DNA of 64,000 nt from Prosopocoilus inquinatus (Eukaryota; Arthropoda; Insecta; Coleoptera; Lucanidae), in NCBI GenBank assembly GCA_036172665.1, contig CM069877.1, positions 13,908,501 through 13,972,500 of the forward strand, written 5' to 3'. Below, one piece after another: positions 12,130 to 24,300 of the stretch. The notes under the pieces are model-generated. The model saw nothing but the letters and a program-made list of their open reading frames with translations. It did no database searches and was not told where the DNA came from. The position numbers were made by a program, and so were the translations under genes. Position 1 is the stretch's first letter, and the number at the start of each line of letters is the position of its first letter.

Positions 12130-12395
12130 GGTAACACAAATGTCATTCATCACGATCCGATGCAAGAGCCAACCGTCGAACATCCACAGCTCTTTCAGGT
12201 TCGTCATCTTGCTGGCGCAGTGCTTCGCGCTGATTCCCGTCAGCGGGATCTGGCCCCCGCAACCCTCGCAGCTGCGCTTCACGAAGAAGTCCCTCAGGTT
12301 CTTGTACACGACGTTCGCGTTGACGGCCACCTTGTTTGTGACCGCAGCCGGCTTGTATCACATGATCATTAAAGGATCGACACTTTCGACCACAG
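12130..12395 (+). CDS. Gustatory receptor exon 1 of those recognised
   Basis: The acceptor is tcgtttcag at 12121-12129 and the donor is cacag|gtaac at 12396, leaving phase 1. It encodes the N-terminal cytoplasmic part and the first membrane segment, then [19 protein letters not shown] (segment 2). The in-frame ATG at 12140 is used for counting only. The open frame extends to the acceptor, so translation may start in an upstream exon. Confidence 0.75.
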
Positions 12396-15300
12396 GTAAC
12401 CACTCAGTTTGGAATCACCCTGTATATTGTCCGGTTAATCATACGTGAATTGCTGAGCTAGTAAGCAATTTCGTCACCGTTGACGGCCTTGTTCGTGACC
12501 GCGTCTTGCTTGTATCACACGATCGTTAGAGGATCGACCGCCCAGGTAACAATTCAGTTTGTGAGCACCCTGTACATTTCATATTTTTTCAAAATTATCC
12601 GCTTAATCACACATGAATTGCCGAGTAAACAATTTCTAGTGGTGTTTACGTGATTTCTGGAACGTGACCGTCTCTCGATACTTTATAACATTTAGGTAAA
12701 TTACTTAAGACGTTTGTTAACATTTATCTCAATTATATGAGGTGGAAAGCAATTTTTTAACAAAACATCCTTAATTAATAAAATATTATCGTTGTGAAAT
12801 TTTTTGGTGTGAAAGAAGTATGCCTCTGTCTAATAAATTGTTGATAGTGGAAATTTTATATTTAATATGACGATTTACGTAGCGATTACGATTAACGTAC
12901 CGACCTGACCAACTAGGTTTGCGATACCAATTCGTAATAATATAATTGTTCTCCCTAATTAGGGTGACATCTAAGTAATTTATACTATGGTCTTGTTCAG
13001 TTTCTATGGTAAATTTCAACCTTTCATGAAACGTGTTAAATTGTAATAGGAAGCTTTGTTGTATTGCATTATCGATACATGTTAATATATCATCAACATA
13101 ACGAAAATAGAAAATAGGACTCAAAGGTAGGCCAACAAACATCGCTCAAATTTACAAGTTCAAGAAATGGGTTTTTATCGGGAAGTTTCAGAAAATTATG
13201 GTTTTGATGATAGAAGAAAATTCAAGTTTTTATCTGAATTATTAAAAAAAATCTCTACGAACTGAAACAAAAGAAATTTTCTACTCAGATGTCGAGACAA
13301 AGGAGTAATACCGAAAGGCTACAGGATCAACGCAAGTAAATATAATAATATACCAAATCATAAATTAAATAAAATCATACTAAAATGTGAACAACAAATA
13401 CTAAATGCAGAAATCTCTAGTACCATTAGTTATTTACAGATTTTAGATTTTAAATTTAATTTTACATTAGGATATCTATCTAATTATGTAGAATTAGATA
13501 TAATTAACAACTTTATTACAAACTCAAAAAAACTTAATGAGCTCGTGAGATTTTATGCGACTGCTCTTCGGCTGCACACCTTACCTTCTCCCTGAGCTGG
13601 AAATTTTTCCCGCTTGATTTTTTTTGTACAAAATACGCACAGTCGATTTTCTTTGTGTGATTATCACTTATTTTTCATCTTTTATTTTTTGTTTTTGTTG
13701 TTTATTTCTCATTTAATCTGCCCGCTTGCTCCCCTCCCCTATTATATTTGTTCGCAATGATTTTTATTTTTTTTAACCCATTTTTCAAGCGCATCGCCAA
13801 CCACTGGTCGCAAACTCTCTTTTCGCAAAAGACGATCAATCATTATTATTATTATTGTTCCGATTATTAATAAATTTTGATTTTTCATTTTTTTTCCAAA
13901 AAAAGAAAGTGAAATATATAGAGAAAATAGAGAAAAAAGCAAATTAAAAAAAACAATATATTACAAATTTTGTAATAAAATTGCGTAATTCTTGCCGCGT
14001 CAAAGAAGAAACAAGCCGAACGAGAGAATCGATTGAAACAGACGACGATCGGATCGATTCATTATCAAAAATTTAAATTAAAAACGAAAACAAAAGAAGG
14101 GTTAAAAGAGGGGAAAAAAACAATAAATTGGAAAACAAAATATTTTCTTTTAATAAAATCGCAGTTTTTTGCCTCGCAGAAGAAGAATAAGAAAAACGAG
14201 AATCGACAGAAACAAAAGACCATCGATTGATAATATTGCACTTTTTTTATTTGTCATCAAAACAAAATTAAAAAAAAAACGAAAACAAAAGATCTAGCAG
14301 AGGAAGAAAACAATAAATTGGATTTTTTTTTTTGAATAAAATTGCATATTTTTGCCCCATCAAAGAAAAATAAGGAAAACGAGAATCGACAGAAACAAAA
14401 TAATACATTGATAATACATATTGTATTTTTTCAATTGTCATCAAAAGAACAAAATAAATAAACAAAAACAAAATTACATTTTCCACCTCGTCAAAGAAGT
14501 TAATAATATTATACTCCTATAATATTTGTCGTTAAAAAAACGAAAACAAAAGACGATCTATAAGAGGGGAAAAACAGTAAATTGTAATCTTTTTTCTAAA
14601 TAACATTGAAATTTTTTGCTCCGTCGAAGAAGAAAGAGAGAAACCGAGAATCCACAGAAACAAAAGACGTTCGATTGAAAATATTGCATTTTCTTCATTT
14701 GTCGTCAAAAAACAAAACACAATTAAGAAAACAAAACAAAAGAAGATCTAGAAAAGAAGCAAAAAGGAGATACAACAGAAATAGAATAACGTCGTTCAAC
14801 AAAATTACGTCTTCTTTTCTTACCTTCATTCGTCGTCAAAAAAACAAAGTTAGAAAACGAAAACAAAAGAAGATCTAGAAGAGAGGAGGAAACAATAAAT
14901 TGAAAAAAAATATTTCTTTTAATAAAATTGCAATTTTTTGCGCCGCCGAAGAGAGATAAGAGAAACAGGAATCGACAGAAACAAGAGACGATCGATTAAT
15001 AAATACTGCTTCATCTTAATTTGTCGTCAAAGAGGTAAAAAAACAATGAATTAAAAAAAGGATATTTTTTTTAAATAAGATTGCAAATTTTTTATTCCGT
15101 CAGAAAAAAAAAAACAAAAAAGAGTTGAAACACAAGACGATCGGGTCTGGAAAATTACGTTTTCTTTTTGTCGTCAAAAAGTGAAAGCAAAAAACGAAAA
15201 CAAAGGAATTTGAAACGAAAAAAAAAACTAATTTTGTAATAAAATCGAACTTTTTTCTCCAAAGAAGAAAAGAAGAAGTAATCAACTGAAACAAAAAAAA

Positions 15301-18300
15301 AACGAAAGATTAATAAAATTGCATTTTCTCCTCGACATTAAAAATTAAATTAAAAAACAAAATGGGAAGAAGGCCTAGAAGAAGATACTCCTATTTTTTT
15401 TTTATAAAATTGCAATTTTCTTGTCCCTTCGAAGAAGAAGAAAGAAAAAAGAAAAACGACAATCAGAATAAACAAAACACGATCGATTATATGCAACTGT
15501 ATTTTCTTTTCGTCAAAAATCAAATGAAAAAACAGAAACAATAGAAGACCTAGAACAGGAATAAATTTAAAAATATAATTGTTTGAATAAAATTGCGATT
15601 TTTTGTCGGGTCAAGGAAAAAAAAAATAGAAACGATAAACATAACAAATAAAACACGATCGATTAATATAATTTTCTTTTCGTCGTCATCCTGGTCATCA
15701 AAAATCAAATTAGAAAAGAAAAACAAAGTTAGACTTAGAACAGGAAAAAATATAATTAATTTAATTTTTGAATAAAATACCGACAAAAACGACAAAACAA
15801 ACAAAAGACGATCGATTAAATGATTACATTTTCTTTTCTTCGTCGTTCTAGTTATCAAAAATCCAATTAAGCAACAAGAAAAGACTTAGAACATGAAGAA
15901 AATATAACAAATATAAAAATATACTTTTTGAACAGAGTCAATTTAAGCAGCCACGAACGAAGCTCACGAACAACTTAATGATACAACCACATATAAAAAA
16001 ATTAATAATGATCATACTAACAATTATCAGACAACTGCCAATATAATAAAAAAATGGAGGGAAAAAATACATTGACATTAATGATCAAAGACAGTTGACT
16101 ACTTATAACAATGTCATCTCTAAATTGTGTTTTTTTGTCGAAAATTCATAAACTGGATACTCCCTTACGTCCTATAGTATCTACTATTGGCTCTCCAACT
16201 TACAATCTGTCGAAGTTCTTAGCAAATTCATTGAAGAGTTTAACAATTTCCTCTGATTACAATGTAAGTAATGCCTTTGAACTAGTCAATAAATTAAAAA
16301 ATCTGGCCATTACTCCTGATCACGTTATGGTATATTTGGAAGTTTGTTCCTTGTTCACAAACGTACCAGTAAACTTAGCTTTGAATGTTATCAATGATAG
16401 GTGGTTTGATTTAGCTCCTCACACAACCAACAACCATCAATAACAAAAATGAATTTATTGAAGCGGTAAAATTTTGCCTCACTTCGTCTTATTTTACCCC
16501 CATGGGTTCTACCTTATCACCTGTTATTGCTGACATGGTGATGTTTCATGTCGAAAACTCTGTTTTAACAAACCTACCTTTGAGTTCTAATTTCTATTTT
16601 CGTTATGTTGGTCATATTAACATGCATCGATAATGCAAGACAACAAAGCTTCTTATTTAACACCTTTCATGAAAGTTTGAAATTTACGGTAGAAACTGAA
16701 CAAGACCATAGTATATATTTCTTGGATTGTACAATTAGGGAGAACAATTATATTATTACGAATTGGTATTGCAAACCCAGTTGGTCAGGTCGCTACGTAA
16801 ATTTTAATTCATATCATCCTATTAAATATAAAATTTCCACTACCAACAGTTTATTAGATAGAGGCATACTTCTTACACACCAAAAATTTCACAACGATAA
16901 TATTTTATTAATTAAGGATGTTTTGTTAAAAAATTGCTTTCCCCCTCATATAATTGAGATAAATGGTAACAAACGTCTTAAGAAACTTCTTCAAACAAAA
17001 TTTAACAATAATTCTTCTGACATTTAGGTAAATATTTATTATTATTATTATTATTATTACGTAAAGTCCACTCTTTAATAAAAAAAAATGTAGCAGCTTC
17101 TAATCAATGAAACATACAGGGAGGACAATTTGAATTTACCGCGTGAATGTAAACATAAAACGGTGCCAAATTCAAATCAGACTGTGTTTTAAAGTGAAGG
17201 CCTTTCTGGACTTGTTGGGTTGCGCCTCCACCAACTGTTCACTATTAAAATCATCTTTGCATTTCCAGTGGGCGTCATATTTTATTTCGGGGGATTCTTC
17301 ACGAACACGTTGTTCCTGATACTGGCCACCAAATGGCCCAAGGTCATCGCCGAGTGGACCAGCATAGACAAGGTGATGATGAAAAACTACGGCTATCCGA
17401 AACGTCTGAACTTGCAGCTGAGGCTGACCACCATCGTCGTCGTATTTCTAGCTACAGGTATTTCTTTTTTTTTTTTAATAATAATCGATGAGTGCCTTGT
17501 TGTTTTTAGTCGAGCACCTCTTGAGCGTTTCGACCAGCGCGACCACCGTCTATTACAGCTACAACAAAACCATCAGCCCTAAACTCTACTACATCAACAC
17601 GTTCCCGTACGTCTTCTCGCACGTGAATTACACGAATTGGTTGGCCGTTTTGGTTCAGGTATCAAAAAACGAAATTGCGACGCTTAAGCTGCTTTTCCTG
17701 CTCGCTGCTTTGCTGCTATTGGTTTTCACTGATCACATGCTCAACGATAATCAATAATCTTCGTCAAGTGAACGACGAAAGCCAATGACATCAATCCCTA
17801 ATGGCCAGTTGCACCAAACACTTAAGTCGAGCTTAAATTTAAGTACTGCTTATATTGTGACATTTGAGGGTACACAACATTCAGTAAATCACATTCTAAG
17901 CGGTGCTTAAAGTTAAGGTCGAGTTAAGCGTTTGGTGTAACTGGTAGTTTCCGACCGAATCCGATTTTCTCACCGAAACCGAAACCGAAACTGAATTTCG
18001 GCTAATGTCTCAGTTTCGGCCGAAACCGAAACCGAATCTTATTCGAAGGAAGTCAGAGATAATTTTACTAAAGTCTAAATTAATAGTTTTATTTATTAAT
18101 AACTGAAATTAAATAAATTTATATTTTAAGACAGAAGCAAAAACAATTTTAAGTTTATTATTTTATTAATAACTGAACTTACGGTTGAAAGCAAAAAAAG
18201 TAGACGAATTACAGTTTCCTGTAATCAGTCTTTCTGAAAATGGATTAGAGACAGGAACGGCTAAACCAGGATTGGAAAAAAAACTGTTTTTTTTTTTAAA

Positions 18301-21300
18301 AAAGAACAAAACTTCTGTTTTTTTTTGTTTTAAACAGTTTTCTTTTGTTTAAAACATGTTTAAAATTGACCCTAAATTAAACATGTTTTAAACAAAAAAA
18401 AACAGCTGTTTAAAACAACTTTTAAATGTTTAAATTGCCCTTACAGCTTACATAAAAAGATATATATTATTATCATTATTTGATATTTGCGTAAAAAGAA
18501 GAATTTATTAAAATTCGATTTCTAATTAAAAGAAAGATGAAAAGTTTGTAATATTAGATTATGTATCCTTTTAAAAATAATGTATGTACTTTGATAATAA
18601 TTTAAATCATTTAAGGCAGAACTTGATTTATTTAGGATCTACGGTCGCGGTGTTTTAAATGATTTTCAAAGAAAGTATGAAGTATTTGGTATCAACATAC
18701 TGAGAAAAGCATTCGCAATAAAAACTAAAATCAAATACAATCCAAGGAAGTACTTTTTTCAAATTACTTGATCGCATTAGAACTAAAATACATGACTCGT
18801 GGCTTTCAATACTGGAAAACAAAAATTTCAAATATGTAAAAACACGTAGGATGTTCCATTTAATATAACAAAGTTGATATTAGTTCCGGCAAAACCAAAA
18901 GTCCAGTAGGTGTATGTCTGAAAAATTGTCAAAAATGTCAAATTAAATTTTTGTTTAATTCATCGTTTTCAAATTTTAAAGAAGCCTTAAAATTCTAGAA
19001 GGGCGAATATACGGCCTTGGGACACACGGTAGAAATTCAATGAAGACAAATGAAACGATAACGTTATAAATAGTTTAAATAGCGACATCTTACGATCACT
19101 TTTTGACCTAACATTGCATTAACATTGACAAATTCAAGCCAGTTTGCTACATAATAACTCATCGCGTAGTCCATAGTATGAACAGGAAAGCGGAGGACTC
19201 AGTATGTTTCAAAACTTAATGTAATAATAAAAGGTTAAATATTGAAAAGATTTTTTAAAATTTTACAATATAAGTATTATTCTAGTGACCAGTAATAATT
19301 AATGAATTGATTATAATCAATTTAATGCAATTTAAATTTAGTTCAAATCAGAGCTACAGTGTCATCACGTCATCAGCTCAGCCACGCATTGTCTACAACT
19401 ATTAAAACAATTGATATGAGAACAAACAAAAGTTTAAAGTTAATCTGTCAGTGAAATACAGACCCTAAACAATTAACTTCTGGTTACACAGTATTACGTT
19501 GCAAAAAATAAAACATATATATCAAAAGTGTTCTTTTTTAGCTTAAAACTAAAAAAGTGAATTTAAAACATTAAAAAGAAAATATGTTTAAAACTTAAAA
19601 ATAGAGCACTTATATCAAATGAGTTCTTTATTAGCTTAAAATTACAAAAGATTAATTTAAAACATGTCTAAAACATTTTTTTTTAAAACAGACGGTATGT
19701 TTTTAATTCGGTGTTTTAAACATGTTTTAAACACTGTTTGGAACAGTTTGTTTTAAATTTTCCAACCCTGGGCTAAACAGAGTTTCGCGTGCCGCTAACT
19801 TATATTAATTTCCACTAGACGCGCTTATTATCACTTTTCTTCTTAGTATCTTCTATTAGTTGTTCGAAAATAATATGATTCGATATTAATGAATAATGAA
19901 TTATTAAGTTAATTCATTTGAAAAAATTAATGTCGTGAGGAAGAAGAACATCTACAAAAAATACTTTTATATAAAAAAATATAACGAATTCTATTATAAA
20001 CAAAGGGGTAAAGTGTGAAGAACTTAACATTAGAGATTGTTACAGAAAATGGTTCAAAATTGTCCCCCGATATTTTCAGGGTGAATATAACATCAAAAAC
20101 TAAGGTAGCTTTTGTATTTGTATGAACTTTTCAAAAGTGAATAATAAGGGAATTATAAGCTTTAAAATAGGTGTGAAAAATGTTGGCTTTTGGCAATACC
20201 TTCTGTATCCTTTATGTTTTAAAATTATTATTTTACCTAACTGCACATTAACAGTAGTTACATTTTGTCAGATTTTTTCTCTTTCTTAAGGGGTAGTTTG
20301 AGTAGGTAACTTCCAGTATTTTATCCCTAACTTTTTATTTTCTACATATTTTATCAAAAATGTGCGAGGAAAATACTTTTTGGATTACTTATTTACTATT
20401 TAGCACAAGAGAGGTTTTCTTGTTGCGATAAAGGAAGCCGTTCTTGAAAAATAAAATGAAAGTTTAAATAAAAGTTAATGTGCTTATTTTTTGATGTTCT
20501 GATAATCCTGAAAATAGATAAGGACGAAACCGAAATTATATAGTTTAAAAAGATCTTGTTGAATTAATTTTTATATTATCGAAATCTCGAAATAAGAGCC
20601 CTGTTCATTACTAGTAATTTTGGTAATTAATGACGTAGGGCTCATATTTCGTAATTTTGATATTTTAATACAAATTTAATATTTTTAACTGTTGCCTTAG
20701 AGTTTAAATTATTTTTTCATTCATAATACCAGGTAAGTGTTTAAGGCCCGATTTCATATCGAACTATAGGAGACTTTAAAATAAAAGTCACATGTTCAGA
20801 AAGATGCGAAAACATAGTTATTTACACATCAGAATGTGACTTTATTTGGATTAGGAAATCGAGCTTTACATACATACATAAGTAAAAATTTGATTAAATA
20901 AATTGTTAAGTAGTAATAATGCAAAATAATACGATTTATAAAATTAAAACAAATATATGACATTATTTGTCAAAAGAAGTGTAAATTCAATATAATATCG
21001 ATGATATCCGGTTTTGTTTTTCACCTTTTTAAAGAAGGCTATCGTCTTTTGTTTTGGTTAGTCCTTTTTTGTGAAAAGTTAATTCTAAATTCGATAATCT
21101 TTCGTTTTTGTTTCTCGCCGTCATAGGAAGAAAATCGTCATGTTGTTGTTCTTTTTTTTCACTAACAGACATTATTTGTTTATATTATTTTATTATTTAA
21201 TAGTAAATTAGTTAGGTGACTTCTAATTCTGAATTTAATTTCCTGCTGTTTTAAATAATTCCAGTACACTAAGCGAACTAGAGTTAATTATTTCTTTTAA

Positions 21301-24300
21301 GCATAGGAAAGTATTTAGTACTCTTGATAAATGTCTATTTTTAAAATTTTGGTGGAGAGGAATGTTTATTTTCTTCAAAAAATTCACAAAAATTAACAAG
21401 TTTAAAACTTTGGTAAAGTCTTTAATCTATGGCATTTTGAGAAAGAATAATTACAGGAAACTGTAGTTTGTCTACTTTTTTTGCTTTCAACTGTATATTG
21501 TAAGACAAAAACAAAAACAATTTAAAATTTTCATCTGTACTATATTTTATAAAAGTCAAAAGAGAATTCTTTTTCAGCTATAGCTATAGCTATAGACAAA
21601 ATTCAAATGTGTATCTTATTAAAATTAAATTTAGGTCAGAATCAAAAACTTTGGTATTTTAGAGATTTCACGTCGTGCAAAGCGAATTCACTTTATAATT
21701 TGAAATTTTGTGGTAAAGATTGCGTTAATATTACGGTCTGCCTTCTTAAACTGGGGAATTTTGAATCGGCTTCTGAATTGGGATCGGTCACATTTCAAAT
21801 ATGCGGTCAAATATGAGTTAATGGAGCTTTAATTCACTGTCAAAATTGACATTTACACTGTTAAAATCGAGCATCATTATTATTTGACATCCAAAAATAA
21901 ATCAAGATTGAGATTAATATGCATTTCAAGCAGAAAAATGAAAATAAATGTGGTTTCGGTTGTAGCCGGAAGTTCGGCTGTATTTTGGCCGAAACCGAAT
22001 CTTCGGCCGAACCACGAAATTGAAGCCGAAACCGGCCGAAACCGAAACCGAAACCGAAACCGAAACCGAAACCGAAACCGAATATTCGGTCGGACACTAG
22101 TAACTGGCCATTAATATCCAATTCTCCAAATCACCAAAGCAGGAAAAACAGCTTCAGAATTCAACCACCTAATAAATTCTAGATGGTTAGTATACTGTCG
22201 ACTTTCACCTGGAGTTTCAACGACTTATTCATCATCCTCGTGAGCATCGCTTTGGCCTCGAGGTTCAAGCAAATCACGAAGAGGCTGCGTCAACAGAGAC
22301 ACAGGGTAGGATTTGCAGCAGAGACATAGGGCAGAAAAATATTTTTACGAACTAACCATGGTTTAAATTAATCGGCATTCAGCATGTAATTAATGTCCAG
22401 GAAGTTAAAGATTCTATTACTTCTATCACTTGATTCCACCAATCCCCCAATCTCCCTCTTTTTGTAGATCAATGATAAATTCTGGATGGAGATGCGTGAA
22501 GACTACGACAGACTGAGCAATCTCTGCCTGCTCGTCGATTCCGCCCTCTCTTACATCGTCCTCGCCTCCTTCGGCACCAATCTCTTCTTCATCATAATCC
22601 AATTATACAACAGCTTGAGGTATGTCTTCATCTCACCATTTCTTTTCCAATAAATCTAACCGCCGGAGTGTTCTAGAATCATGAGCCGAAGCATCGAGAA
22701 AGTGTACTTCTTTTATTCGTTCGGCTTCTTGATCTTGAGGACGATATGCGTGTCGTTGTACGCGGCGTCCATCAACAACGAGAGCAGGGAACCGATCGCC
22801 ATATTGAATTCTGTGTCGTCGACGGTTTATAACGTCGAGGTAAAAACTGTTCTTCTAATCGACAATGCATTAAAATTACTCTTCACTTCACTGTTGAATA
22901 CTTCAAATAGGTCAAAACTAACAAATTAAACGAGAACGAAAACAGAATAACGGGGCCCGTAGTTTGTATATTGTCACAAACTCCGGGTTAATATCGGTTT
23001 GCCGTCACCATCTTACGAATGTCGACATAGGCAAAGAAAGTAAAAGTAAATTTAAAATCTACATTACTTCGTCTTCCGTGCCCGACTTGATCCAATGTGG
23101 CTTGGCTCTGTACTGTTGTCTTCGATAGTCACAAAACACAACTCTAAAACCACCAATTTTATTAAGTCATAAATGAAACTGACAATAATAAATTCTAAAT
23201 AACAGAATAATAATAATGTATGAATGCCTGTCCCCTTGATTTATAAAGTTCCCCCTATGCCACCCGTGCCGGATGCTACAATGTACATTTTCTAAAAGTT
23301 TGAGTTAACGAGCGAATGTTAAAAAGTCTCGTGCAAACATAGTGAAAAAGCGAGCGGGTTAATTATTTTCTAATTAATGGTTTAATAATTTCTTGGCCTT
23401 AGTAATTTAAGCCACGTGCGACGAACCCGTGTCAATAAACGTAACTGCGAACTGCAATTTAACAATAAAATAAGCGAAAAGTTTTTTTAATCTTAAACCG
23501 GTCAGAATTATGATTGGAATTACACTCAACGATTCGCTATAGATTTTTAACTCAACGTTTCGCTATAGATTTATAGCTATAAATCTATAGCCAAACGTTG
23601 AGTGTACTATAAATCTGCATCTATAAATCTATAGCGAAACGTTGGGTGTAATTCCAATCATAATTCTGACCGATTTAAGATTTAAAAAAACTTTTTACTT
23701 ACATTTCTCATCGGACAAGAAACAACTTCATTTAAAAATATAAGCGGGTTTAATTTTGTGTAAAAGCCGAAAGTAAAATTAATTCTGCTGAAGAAGCCCC
23801 AAATAGGGCTGAAATAATTGTATAGAGACTGCTCGATGTTTTCACTGCAATCAAAAACGATTTGCAACAAATTTTTTTGAAACGTTAACGGTAGAGACCC
23901 GATAATTTATTTAAATTTGATTGCCACTAAGTTTTATCGAATATAAAAGCGAAACAATTAACAAAATAGTGATGTTCTATCTTCGTTCAGTCATCAGGTT
24001 ATCACGTTATGCTTCCACCGGTGCGAAGGATGAATTAAGGAAGAACGAAACAAGTATTACGAATTACGAATTTGCGAATAAAAATCGCTGATCATAAATG
24101 CCTGATTAGTGATTAATTGAAGTCGTCAGGCTTTGAAAAGCATACATGAATGCTTCCTTTTGCGTAGAGTGTTTCTCACTTTTGTTTTGTTTTTGTTTGC
24201 TTGTGTGTGTTCACTCAAATCAAAATCTAGAGCATCCACATTTCAATTTAATAATAGTAATAATAATAGATAATCAAAAAGCGCATACAGACACAAGACA

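Larger units (their letters stand above)
17945..22099. mobile_element. hAT-like element, 4,155 bp, perfect 8-bp TSD
   Basis: TIRs are TAGTTTCCGACCGAAT and TAGTGTCCGACCGAAT (reverse complement), 15 of 16 identical, with the TAGNG start of hAT elements. The TSD GTAACTGG is perfect (17937-17944 and 22100-22107). Subterminal (CCGAAA)n runs lie inside both ends. Subterminal inverted blocks sharing aggaaactgta and gtctactttttttgctttcaa occur near 18180-18245 and 21435-21500. No intact transposase was recognised; a 69-codon frame at 21607 has no recognised motif. Confidence 0.8.
17801..22111. mobile_element. 148-bp MITE split by a hAT insertion
   Basis: The left TIR ATGGCCAGTTGCACCAAAC (17801) matches the right TIR once the hAT at 17945-22099 and one TSD copy are removed (GTTTGGTGTAACTGG joined to CCAT at 22108-22111). 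TA flanks both ends (17799-17800 and 22112-22113). Inner TIR sequence continues as cttaa, cgagcttaa and gctta on both arms. Confidence 0.75.

Noticed and set aside
12103..12403. Other-frame ORFs over receptor exon 1, including minus-strand frames
   Set aside because: Only the frame with [16 protein letters not shown] matches the sugar receptor and joins exon 2 in phase.
14033..15858. Lysine-rich and phenylalanine-rich frames
   Set aside because: All lie in the degenerate array of the 13541-15971 element and change frame from unit to unit.
18000..18070. Short CCGAAA direct repeats as a CRISPR-like array
   Set aside because: Simple-sequence repeats at a transposon end in a eukaryotic intron; no spacers of uniform length.
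21861..22121. Frames encoding RNRNRN or FGFGFG runs
   Set aside because: Direct translation of the CGAAAC hexamer microsatellite.
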